Source of the DNA: Streptomyces sp. NRRL F-5123 | GTDB lineage: Bacteria; Actinomycetota; Actinomycetes; Streptomycetales; Streptomycetaceae | Length of the DNA: 64,000 bases | Assembly: GCF_000721495.1 (NCBI RefSeq) | Contig: NZ_JOHY01000004.1 | Span: 161,824-225,823, forward strand | Direction: 5' to 3' | Program-made: the position numbers and the translations under genes | The notes under the pieces: generated by a model | What the model was told of the DNA's origin: nothing | The model's database searches: none | What the model saw: only the letters and a program-made list of their open reading frames with translations | Part shown: in pieces, positions 55,137-64,000 of the stretch | Position numbering within the stretch: the stretch's first letter is position 1 | Layout of the letters: each line of letters begins with the position of its first letter

Positions 55137-55598
55137 TCAGCTGTTGGGGCGCAGCGTCCAGACGATCGTCATGTGCGAGGTCTCGGCGCCGTCCTCGCGG
55201 CGCACCGACACCTCGACGGGGAATTCCGGCCGGGCGCCCGCGTCCAGTTCCGCGACGACCTCGGCGGCGGGGCGGCCGAGCACCGCGGTGGCCGTCAGCG
55301 GGCCGCGCGCGAGCTTGGTCCAGCCGATCTCGGCGCGCACCGGGAGCGGTACGGCCCGGCCCAGCTGGTCCGCGAACGCGCCGATCACGACGGCCCCGCT
55401 CGCGGACTCGGCGAGGGTGAACATCGCGCCGGCGTGCGGGCCGGCGACGTGGTTGTGGTACTCGGGGTCGTCGGGGAGCGCGAGCACCGCGCGCTCCGCG
55501 GTGGTCTCCAGGTACTCCAGCCGGAGCGTGCGGACCATCGGCACGGTGGCCGTGAGGAATTCGCCTATGGAAGCCGGCGTCGGCAAGGTCTCGGACAT
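55137..55598 (-). CDS. Hotdog-fold thioesterase-like protein (DUF4442/PaaI-like)
   Basis: 153-aa single hotdog domain. NHVAGPHAGAMFTLAESASG is the active-site helix region, with VRAEIGWTKLARGPLTATA following. Probably hydrolyses an acyl-CoA. ATG 55598. It is divergent from a proline-rich membrane protein across 72 bp. Confidence 0.82.
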   Translation of the reverse strand: MSETLPTPASIGEFLTATVPMVRTLRLEYLETTAERAVLALPDDPEYHNHVAGPHAGAMFTLAESASGAVVIGAFADQLGRAVPLPVRAEIGWTKLARGPLTATAVLGRPAAEVVAELDAGARPEFPVEVSVRREDGAETSHMTIVWTLRPNS

Positions 55599-55670
55599 GC
55601 CCGGACGTTACCAGCCAGTAGGACGATCCGGCGTGGAACCGTCACGCCCTCTCCCCTAGTGTTTCCAGCC

Positions 55671-56873
55671 ATGTGGCCAGGAGACCAGCAGGCCGGGGGA
55701 CAATCCGGCGGAGAGCAGTACCCGGCGGGCAATTCCCCGCAGCAACCCCAGGGGCCGTACGGTCAGCCGCCGAATCCGTACGCGCAGCCCGGCTACCAGC
55801 AGCCGGGTTACCCGCAGTCCGGTCAGCAGCCTCCGGTGCAGCCGCCCGGGCCGCCCGTACAGCCCGGGCAGCCGCCGTACCCGCCGACCCAGCCGTACGG
55901 CACCCCGTCGCCGTACGCCCAGCCCGGCTACCAGCAGACGGGGCAGCAGCCCGGGTACTCCGCGCCGGGCCAGCCCGGTCCGATCGGCTACCCGACGCCG
56001 CAGCCCTTCCCGGGCGGGCCCGGGGGCGGGCAGCCGCCGGGCCGCAGCAGGACCACGATCGGGATAGCCATCGGCGCCGCCCTCGCGGTGATCGCAGCCG
56101 TCGTGGTGACCGTCGTGCTCGTCGGCAAGGACGACGGCAAGAAGACGGACGCGCACGACAGCACCTCCCCCAGCGTCTCCGCGAGCACCGCCACGACCAC
56201 CGCCACGCCGACGCCCACCGCGACCGGCACCATGGAGGCCGGGGGCGGTGACGACGACGAGGACAATCCGCGCGGCCCCGCGGGCTCCACCGACGTGCAG
56301 CCGGTCATCGCCGGCTGGAAGGTCGTCAAGCGCGGCGAGCGCAACTCCGCCTTCGACGTGCCGCCGGGCTGGACGGTGGGCAGCGAGTCCATGAGTATCG
56401 GCTACGGGGACGACGCCGGAGATCCGCAGGTCGTCGCCGGCGCCCCCGCGTACTACATGGAAGACACCTGCAAGGACGGCAAGATCACCGCCAGCAACGC
56501 CATCGCGGGCACCAAGGGCGGCGCCGGCGCCGCGAGCCTGCAGGCCGCCGCCGAGAACGAGGCCAGGGCCTGGGCGAAGTACGCCTTCCAGGAGAACGAC
56601 AAGGGCACCGTCTCCCCGGCCCTCAACAGCAAGGCCTTCCACAACTCCCACGGCATCACCGGCTGGCAGGCGCAGGCCACGACGACGAACGTGCCCAAGG
56701 CCAACAAGTGCTCGTCGAACGGCATCGCCTATGCCGTCGCGTGGCTGGACCCCGCGCAGAAGACCCCGACCCCGGTCGTCTGGGTGCTGTGGGCCAGGAC
56801 CGGCGTCTCCGGGCAGCTCGCGCAGTCGGTGGTCGACCAGATCATGTCCACGATCCGGCCGATCAAGCAGTGA
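55671..56873 (+). CDS. Membrane-anchored protein with Pro/Gln/Tyr-rich cytoplasmic tail
   Basis: 400-aa protein of unknown function. Residues 1-125 are low complexity (repeats of YxQPGYQQ and PPxQPG type); one transmembrane segment follows (IGIAIGAALAVIAAVVVTVVLVG, about 130-152, written here as its span). A Thr/Ser-rich linker leads to an extracellular domain (about 205-400) starting VIAGWKVVKRGERNSAFDVP with two Cys. Type II topology is inferred. Similar architectures are common in streptomycetes. ATG 55671. Confidence 0.75.
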   Translation: MWPGDQQAGGQSGGEQYPAGNSPQQPQGPYGQPPNPYAQPGYQQPGYPQSGQQPPVQPPGPPVQPGQPPYPPTQPYGTPSPYAQPGYQQTGQQPGYSAPGQPGPIGYPTPQPFPGGPGGGQPPGRSRTTIGIAIGAALAVIAAVVVTVVLVGKDDGKKTDAHDSTSPSVSASTATTTATPTPTATGTMEAGGGDDDEDNPRGPAGSTDVQPVIAGWKVVKRGERNSAFDVPPGWTVGSESMSIGYGDDAGDPQVVAGAPAYYMEDTCKDGKITASNAIAGTKGGAGAASLQAAAENEARAWAKYAFQENDKGTVSPALNSKAFHNSHGITGWQAQATTTNVPKANKCSSNGIAYAVAWLDPAQKTPTPVVWVLWARTGVSGQLAQSVVDQIMSTIRPIKQ

Positions 56874-56993
56874 GCCCGCCGCCCGTTCGCGCGGGCGTGC
56901 GGCTGAGCTGCTCGGCGGCGGCCGCCCGCGCCGACGGTGCGCCGTCCGGTAAACCGTTTGGCAGGACGCCCGGGGTGCGGCGATAGTCCCCTG

Positions 56994-58274
56994 ATGACTG
57001 CAGACGACCGGGGCGGCCGCCTCGGCCTCCCGCCCTGGGCGGGACGCGACTTCCGGCTCCTGGTGGGCGCCTCCTTCATCACCGGCGCGGGCAACGCGGG
57101 CGCCACGATCGCTGCGGCCTTCGCGGTCATCGAGTCGGGCGGCGGCGCCACGGACGTGGGCGTCGTCGCCGCGGCCCGCACGCTCGCGATGGTCGTGCTG
57201 CTGCTGGTCGGCGGCGCGCTCGCCGACCGGCTGCCGCGGCAGCACGTGATGGCCGTCGCCAACCTCGTCAACGCGGCCTCGCAGGCGCTCTTCGCCGCCC
57301 TGGTCCTGACCGGCCACCCCGCGCTGTGGCAGATGGCCGCGCTGACCGCCGTCGGCGGCGGGGCGCACGCGTTCTTCGCGCCCGCCGCCCAGGGCCTGGT
57401 GCTGGCCACCGTCGAGGCCCGGCACGCGGGCCCGGCCATCTCCGTCTACCGGCTGTCCACCAACGCCGCCGCGGTCGGCGGCGCGGCGCTGGGCGGCGCG
57501 CTGGTCGCGGCGGTCGGCGCCGGATGGGTGCTCGCCGCCGACGCCGCGGGCTTCGTGGTCGCGGCAGTGCTGCGCGCCCGCATCGACAGCGGTGGCGCCG
57601 CCCGGGTGCCGCGCACCGGCGGGGTGCTCGGCGAGCTGCGCGAGGGCTGGCGCGAGGTCGTCACCCGGCCTTGGCTGTGGGGCATCGTCGTGCAGTTCTC
57701 CGTCGTCAACGGCATGGTCACGGCGGTCGAATCGGTCTACGGCCCGCTGGTCTCCCGCGACCACCTCGGCGGCGCGGGGCCCTGGGGCCTGGCGCTGGCC
57801 GCCGGCGGGCTCGGGACGGCGTGCGGGGCGGTGCTGATGATGCGCTGGAAACCGCGCCGGGTGCTGCTCGTCGGCACCCTGTGCGTCTTCCCGCTCGCGC
57901 TGCCGGGCGCCGCGCTCGCCCTGCTGCTCCCCGCGTGGACGCTGGCGCTGGTGATGTTCGCGGGCGGCGTCGCGATCGAGGTCTTCGCGGTCGGCTGGAT
58001 GCTGGCGATGCACCAGGAGATCCCGGAGGACCTGATGTCGCGGGTCGCCGCGTACGACTGGCTGGGCTCGGTCGCCATGACCCCGCTCGCGGTGGCCGCG
58101 GCCGGCCCCGCGGCGTCCGCGTTCGGCCTGCGGCCGGCGCTGTGGGGATCGTCCGCGCTCGTCGTGCTGCTGACGGCGCTGGTGCTGCTGCTCCGCGACG
58201 TCCGCACCCTGCGGCTGGCGCCGCGGCACCCGTCGCCGTCGCCGGTCCCCGCCCCGGCGCGGGAGGCGGCGTAG
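56994..58274 (+). CDS. MFS transporter (MFS_3-like)
   Basis: 426-aa transporter with about 12 spans. The first cytoplasmic loop GGALADRLPRQHVM is the motif-A equivalent; FAPAAQGLVLATV and LSTNAAAVGGAALGGALVA are typical of the enterobactin-exporter-like MFS_3 group. Substrate unknown. ATG 56994. The 3' end is 31 bp from the convergent methyltransferase-like gene. Confidence 0.86.
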   Translation: MTADDRGGRLGLPPWAGRDFRLLVGASFITGAGNAGATIAAAFAVIESGGGATDVGVVAAARTLAMVVLLLVGGALADRLPRQHVMAVANLVNAASQALFAALVLTGHPALWQMAALTAVGGGAHAFFAPAAQGLVLATVEARHAGPAISVYRLSTNAAAVGGAALGGALVAAVGAGWVLAADAAGFVVAAVLRARIDSGGAARVPRTGGVLGELREGWREVVTRPWLWGIVVQFSVVNGMVTAVESVYGPLVSRDHLGGAGPWGLALAAGGLGTACGAVLMMRWKPRRVLLVGTLCVFPLALPGAALALLLPAWTLALVMFAGGVAIEVFAVGWMLAMHQEIPEDLMSRVAAYDWLGSVAMTPLAVAAAGPAASAFGLRPALWGSSALVVLLTALVLLLRDVRTLRLAPRHPSPSPVPAPAREAA

Positions 58275-58305
58275 GGCGGCGGCCGGGTGCGTCCGCGTAC
58301 CGGCG

Positions 58306-60567
<2,262 letters not shown>

Positions 60568-60619
60568 GACGGTGTCTCCTCCTGGGACGCCGGGTGAGTC
60601 GGGAACCCCTGGCCGGGCC

Positions 60620-60666
60620 GACCCTCCCCGTGCGGGGTCCCACCGGACGTCGGTCCGGGGAGGGTC
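60620..60666 (-). promoter_or_regulatory. Stem-loop in the tuf3 leader
   Basis: GACCCTCCCC (60620-60629) pairs with GGGGAGGGTC (60657-60666), with further pairing inside. It sits 53-99 nt upstream of the EF-Tu ATG. The stop of a 45-codon ORF falls at its base. A leader control element is possible. Confidence 0.45.
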
Positions 60667-60802
60667 AGCGTCGGGCGCCGTCGAAGGATGCGTTCGCGTT
60701 CCGGCCGGCCGGGGCGGCGTTCGCGCCCGGGGCGGAGCAGGCAGCCTTCGACGCCGCGACCGCTGCCGCGGTGGCGTCTGCGAGGAAGGCGAGCCGGAAC
60801 AT
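60665..60802 (-). CDS. Possible 45-aa leader ORF upstream of tuf3
   Basis: Begins [19 protein letters not shown] and is Ala-rich; TGA at 60665-60667 coincides with the base of the tuf3 leader hairpin. No strong RBS and no family recognised. The rest of the 309-bp gap between tuf3 and the flavin reductase remnant shows no other gene. It may be spurious. Confidence 0.3.
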   Translation of the reverse strand: MFRLAFLADATAAAVAASKAACSAPGANAAPAGRNANASFDGARR

Positions 60803-60876
60803 GTCCCGATCATGGCCTGCGGCCCCGTCCGGCGTCGAAGGGTTTTCGCCGCCGTCCCCCTACCGCCGGCGCCCCG

Positions 60877-61450
60877 TCAGCGGCGGCGCCCCTCCTCCCA
60901 CTCCCGCACGGGGATCCGGGCGATCTCCAGCACCTCCCCGAGGGTGCCCCACTCGTCCCTGCCCATCCGCGTGAGCGGCCGCAGCCGCTGGACGTCCGGA
61001 TGCCCCTCCACCAGCACCGCCTCGGACACCGCCGCGTGCACGACCCGCCCGAACACCACGGTGGAGTCCCCCAGCCGTACGGTGCTGTGCAGCTCGCACT
61101 CCAGCGCCACCGGCGAGGCCGCCACCCGCGGCGGCTTCACCCGCGCACTCGGCTCCCGCGCGATCCCCACCTCGTCGAACTCGCTGACCCCGTGCGGGAA
61201 ATCCGTCCCGCTGGCGTTGATCTCCTCGAAGAGGTGCTCGGGCGCGAGATTGACCACGAACTCCCCCGTCTCCTCGACGTTCCGCAACGAGTCCTTCCGC
61301 CCGACGGAGGTGAACTGCACGACGGGCGGATCGACGCAGGCGACGGTGAAGAAGCTGTGCGGGGCGAGGTTGTCCGTCCCCGCCGCCGACGTGGTGGACA
61401 CCCAGGCGATGGGCCTGGGCACCACGGTCGCCGTGAGGAGCCTGTAGAAC
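60877..61450 (-). pseudogene. Flavin reductase-like gene cut at its 5' end
   Basis: FMN-binding flavin-reductase-like domain: FYRLLTATVVPRPIAWVSTT, DNLAPHSFFTVACVDPP, VGRKDSLRNVEETGEFVVNL, SPVALECELHSTVRLGDSTV. Coding similarity runs up to about R-N-A-F-Y (61443-61455), after which the expected N-terminal 15-20 residues are missing and the frame meets a stop near 61476. The serine recombinase gene starts at 61461 on the other strand. Only internal GTGs (61425, 61422) remain as starts. I infer disruption by integration. Confidence 0.7.
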
Positions 61451-61460
61451 GCGTTCCGGG
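61425..61460. mobile_element. Probable attachment junction of a serine-integrase element
   Basis: The point where flavin reductase homology ends and the recombinase gene begins (about 61450) is the expected place of attL/attR; large serine integrases usually lie next to their att site. The exact core dinucleotide cannot be set without the other end, which is outside the window. Confidence 0.5.
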
Positions 61461-63074
61461 ATGGGCCGCGGCGTCACCCTCAACCTCTTCGACCAGCTGT
61501 CCTCCTACCACCCCAAGCGCCCCGCCGCGTACCTGCGGATCTCCTCGGACCGTTTCGGCCTGGAAGCGGGCGTCGACCGCCAGCACGAGGACGCCGAGGA
61601 CACCCGACGCCACCTGCGATGGGGTCCCTTCGCGCGCGTCTACCGGGAGAACGACACCTCGGCCTTCAAGAAGGGCAAGATCGTCCGTCCTGACGGGTCC
61701 ATCGACTGGGTGGTCATCCGCCCCAAGTTCCGCCGACTGCTCGCGGACCTCGCGTCCGGGGTGATCGACGGGGTGATCTTCTACGACCTCGACCGCCTGG
61801 TACGGCAGCCGCGGGACCTGGAAGACCTGATCGACATCGTCGAGTACGTCCAGCGGCCCGCGGTCGGCGCCACCGGCGGCCCGATGAACCTGATCAACGA
61901 CAACGACCGCCACATGGCCCGCATGATGTGCGTGATGGCGCTGAAGTCCTCCGAGGACTCCTCACGCCGCGTCGCGCGTATGCACCTGGCGGCCGCCCAG
62001 CAGGGCAAGATCCAGGGCCGCATCGCCTACGGCTGGATCCGCACCGGCCCGGACAAGGGCAAGATCCTCGAGCCCGAAGCAGCCGTCGTCCGCGAAATCT
62101 TCGCCGCCTGCCTGTTCGGCCAGACCGCGTACAGCATCGCCACCGACCTCAACCGGGGCGGCATCCCGTCACCCACCGGGCGCTCCTGGTCCTCGACCAT
62201 GGTCAACAAGATCCTCCGCAACCCCCGCTACGCCGGCATGGTCTCCTACGACGGCAAACACCGCGTCGACCCGACGCCGGACTGGGACGACTGGTCGCGC
62301 GTCCTGTTCGACGACGACAGCCACCCACTCCTGGGCAGCTGGGAACGCGTCATCGACCCCCGGCAGTGGTCCCAGGTCCAGTTCGAACTCCAACTACGCC
62401 GGCAGAAGGCAGGCATCGCCCCGGGTTCCCATCTCCCGGCCGTGTCGGCGAAGTACCTGCTGTCCGGCATCCTGCGCTGCGGCAAATGCCAGCGCGGCCT
62501 GGTCGGCCACTACTCCAGGAAGGAGAACCGCCGCAACTACCGCTGCCCGCCCTCGGCGCACGGCGGCTGCGGCGGCACGTGCATCAGCGCGGAACCGGTG
62601 GAAGAGGCAGTCCAGGAAGCCATGACCGTCTACTTCACCCGGCTCCTCACCACCGCAGAATTGGCCGGCACACCCGCCGCCCGACAGGAGGAAACAGCCG
62701 AGCTGCAAGCCGCACTGAACAGCGACATGCAACGCAAACGGGACTTCGTCAAACGGTGGAGCACGGGAACCCTGGTCGAAGTGGGACTGACGGAAGACGA
62801 CTTCTTCCAGCTCGTCGGGACACTGAACCGCAAGATCTCCTCGCTCCAGGCGACGCTCGCCGCCCGCGACCCCGCGAACGGGGCCGCCGACCGCGTCACC
62901 GACGCAACGGGCTGGAGCCAGGGCACGGTCAGCCAGCGCCGCGTGCTGATGCGACGCTACCTCGACGGAGTACAGGTGCTGCCGCCCGTCACCGGAACGG
63001 GGGGCAATCCCACCCAGCGCATACGCCAACGCCTCCACCCGGCATGGAAGACCGCCGAGGAACTCGCCGCCTGA
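61461..63074 (+). CDS. Large serine recombinase/integrase
   Basis: 537-aa site-specific recombinase. N-terminal resolvase domain: AAYLRISSDRFGLEAGVDRQ (nucleophile Ser in RISSD, about residue 28), FYDLDRLVRQPRDLEDLI. The Recombinase domain follows (GRIAYGWIRTG, RGGIPSPTGRSWSSTMVNKI, LRNPRYAG). A zinc ribbon CGKC...C...C lies at about 338-370, then a coiled-coil region (about 405-470) and a basic C-terminus. It would integrate a phage or conjugative element unidirectionally. ATG 61461 lacks a good RBS. Confidence 0.93.
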   Translation: MGRGVTLNLFDQLSSYHPKRPAAYLRISSDRFGLEAGVDRQHEDAEDTRRHLRWGPFARVYRENDTSAFKKGKIVRPDGSIDWVVIRPKFRRLLADLASGVIDGVIFYDLDRLVRQPRDLEDLIDIVEYVQRPAVGATGGPMNLINDNDRHMARMMCVMALKSSEDSSRRVARMHLAAAQQGKIQGRIAYGWIRTGPDKGKILEPEAAVVREIFAACLFGQTAYSIATDLNRGGIPSPTGRSWSSTMVNKILRNPRYAGMVSYDGKHRVDPTPDWDDWSRVLFDDDSHPLLGSWERVIDPRQWSQVQFELQLRRQKAGIAPGSHLPAVSAKYLLSGILRCGKCQRGLVGHYSRKENRRNYRCPPSAHGGCGGTCISAEPVEEAVQEAMTVYFTRLLTTAELAGTPAARQEETAELQAALNSDMQRKRDFVKRWSTGTLVEVGLTEDDFFQLVGTLNRKISSLQATLAARDPANGAADRVTDATGWSQGTVSQRRVLMRRYLDGVQVLPPVTGTGGNPTQRIRQRLHPAWKTAEELAA

Positions 63075-63114
63075 CAGCGGGGGTGGCCCCGAGGCCCGAC
63101 GGGGTCACCTCACC

Positions 63115-63351
63115 TCACGACGCAAGACGGAAGAGAGCCCTCCGTAGACGAGCCACCTCGTCCTGCCCAGGGACGGGAGCTCCGCGGAGAAAACTCTCGA
63201 CCCAATCCCCCGGCAGACCTTCCCTCACAGCCGCTTCCTCCACACACCCTTCCGCCCCACCACCACATATCGCCGTGGCGTCTTCCGCCGTCTTCCCAGG
63301 TTCCACAGCCGTCTCCTCGCTCGGGCTCGCGAACGGAAGGGTCTTCCGCAC
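63115..63351 (-). CDS. Small hypothetical protein on the integrated element
   Basis: 78-aa frame, GTG 63351: MRKTLPFASPSEETAVEPGK at the start and LPGDWVESFLRGAPVPG, QDEVARLRRALFRLAS at the end. The balanced composition and a helical C-terminus look protein-like, and similar short ORFs with LRRAL-type ends accompany actinomycete integrases. No RBS and no family assigned. Convergent with the recombinase. Confidence 0.45.
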   Translation of the reverse strand: MRKTLPFASPSEETAVEPGKTAEDATAICGGGAEGCVEEAAVREGLPGDWVESFLRGAPVPGQDEVARLRRALFRLAS

Positions 63352-63398
63352 AGCGGGATTTGCCCAAACCCTGATCCCTCGGTAAGGCTGGCACCAGC

Positions 63399-63461
63399 AT
63401 GAAGGTCAAGCACAAGGAGACCGCCCGCGGCGGCCTCGCGGTCAACGTCGTCGAGTGCTGA
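63399..63461 (+). CDS. 20-codon ORF, possible peptide
   Basis: ATG 63399 to TGA 63461 encodes MKVKHKETARGG followed by LAVNVVEC, ending in Cys. Basic start, Gly-Gly in the middle and a short hydrophobic tail with terminal Cys resemble a minimal peptide precursor. No modification enzyme is visible in the window and the RBS (AAGG about 12 nt upstream) is weak. It is followed 30 nt later by a very strong hairpin. Confidence 0.4.
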   Translation: MKVKHKETARGGLAVNVVEC

Positions 63462-63490
63462 CGCGTAGCCGCTGACCTGCGGTTCCCCGT

Positions 63491-63565
63491 CTTTCAGCTC
63501 TGTCGGAGCCTTCCGGGCTTGTACGGCGGAAAGTCCCCCGGAAGTCTCTCCGACAGAGCTGAAAG
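63491..63565 (+). terminator. Long perfect hairpin after the 20-codon ORF
   Basis: Outer arms of 18 bp (63491-63508 / 63548-63565) pair perfectly; an inner 8-bp repeat CTTCCGGG/CCCGGAAG (63510-63517 / 63537-63544) extends the stem. Strong terminator or a recombination/transfer-related structure. No long T run. Confidence 0.65.
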
Positions 63566-63619
63566 GCCCTGAAAAGGCCCTGGCCCGCCGGCACTCATCC
63601 GCTGCCCAGCGAGGGGTAG

Positions 63620-63647
63620 TGAACCGTTCCGGGTTCGATGGAGGCTC
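63620..63647 (+). mobile_element. IS3-like terminal inverted repeat (single end)
   Basis: A 28-bp stretch starting TGAACCG, with CCGG at positions 10-13 and ending GGAGGCTC, matches the layout of IS6110-type IS3-family ends (19 of 28 by my recollection of that repeat). No transposase is intact downstream; only a short [14 protein letters not shown] coding trace at 63680-63710 hints at orfA. No second end was found. Confidence 0.4.
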
Positions 63648-63893
63648 TGATGTGCCCCGGGTCTGGTGGAGTCACCTTGCAGCAGGAGAACCGGCGCCTG
63701 CGCGAGGTCCGCCGGGGCTCGTCATGGTCGGCCCCTCACCGGGCAGCCGGGACCGACCGGGGCGTTCGCGGTGGATCTTGCCGTAGGGCGGGGGCCGGTC
63801 CCGAACGGCACTTGGAGCCCGCCCCCGGCCGGGCGTACTTCGTTCAGCAGCGAGCGTCAGGGGCGGCAGGGTCCGTGCGGCGGTGCAGCAGCC

Positions 63894-64000
63894 GGCCTTG
63901 TCGTCACCGGCGCTGAGGCGCTCTACGCCGACATGGGACACTTTGGCCGCCGGTCGATCACCCGTGCCTGGGTCTTCCTCGTCTTCCCCGCCTGCGTGCT
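63894..64000 (+). pseudogene. KUP-family potassium transporter fragment (5' truncated, runs off window)
   Basis: From 63894 the frame reads [20 protein letters not shown] and then [16 protein letters not shown] to the window edge. [19 protein letters not shown] is the diagnostic loop of KUP/HAK K+ transporters, normally about residue 290-310. Upstream sequence in all three frames is not KUP-like, so about 280 N-terminal residues are missing. The insertion or deletion responsible lies in 63650-63893, which otherwise holds no gene. Confidence 0.6.

Noticed and set aside
63620..63650. TTCGATGG resembling a tRNA T-arm
   Set aside because: No acceptor, D or anticodon arms pair around it; the stretch fits an IS3-type end better.
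63638..63916. 92-codon plus-strand ORF starting [11 protein letters not shown]
   Set aside because: Arg/Ser-rich after the first 25 codons, overlaps the IS-like end and stops inside the KUP fragment; not protein-like.

Overview
The window is about 64 kb of very GC-rich DNA with actinomycete-style gene starts (many GTG and some TTG, frequent ATGA/GTGA overlaps). Gene content points to a Streptomyces-type organism (Streptomycetaceae): MurT-GatD, a mixed-signature PfkA, a tripeptidyl-aminopeptidase-like exoprotease, a ureABCFGD cluster without ureE, a WhiJ/AbaA-like regulator trio with DUF397, a ClpP paralogue and a TufC-like third EF-Tu. From memory, the order resembles one arm-proximal part of the S. 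coelicolor chromosome (about SCO1212 to SCO1330). No rRNA, convincing tRNA, CRISPR array or large biosynthetic cluster was seen.

Layout. 1-7 kb: cell-wall amidation (murT-gatD), pfkA, ctaG, a decayed TetR gene, plsC, a bacterial PARG and a YbaK-family protein. 7-14 kb: secreted peptidase, then the urease operon on the minus strand (ureA, B, C, F, G, D). 14-18 kb: an orphan Phd/YefM antitoxin divergent from clpP across a TGTACA-type operator; a c-di-AMP riboswitch ahead of an NlpC/P60 hydrolase; an ATPase / XRE-DUF5753 / DUF397 trio. 18-23 kb: biotin genes, bioF divergent from bioB-bioA-bioD. 23-30 kb: an MFS pump preceded by a terminator-like hairpin, an integrase remnant, an RHH/Doc-like toxin-antitoxin pair, two CNNM/CorC membrane proteins, and an SDR with a divergent regulator. 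30-43 kb: housekeeping and regulatory genes (purB, mug, ROK, GntR, NCS2 permease, several GNATs, DUF885 peptidase, rhodanese with a divergent Lrp). 43-48 kb: sbcDC. 48.6-50.8 kb: a two-gene D-glucarate catabolic operon with a clear promoter and operator-like palindromes. 51-58 kb: small conserved genes, DedA, a gamma carbonic anhydrase, a proline-rich membrane protein and an MFS transporter.

The right end (58-64 kb) is the most irregular part. A TufC-like EF-Tu gene has lost the end of domain 3, which is replaced by an approximately 134-bp tandem repeat, and it reads in frame, without a stop, into a spermidine-synthase-like gene. Next to it a flavin reductase gene is cut at its 5' end exactly where a large serine recombinase gene begins, which marks one end of an integrated element. 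Beyond the recombinase lie a small minus-strand ORF, a 20-codon ORF followed by a perfect 18-bp-arm hairpin, one IS3-like inverted-repeat end and a 5'-truncated fragment of a KUP potassium transporter.

Best candidates for a second look: the shared antitoxin/clpP operator, the EF-Tu truncation-fusion with its tandem repeat, the serine-integrase junction, the MFS attenuator and the repeat-bearing insertion in SbcC. All calls come from reading the sequence; none was checked against a database.
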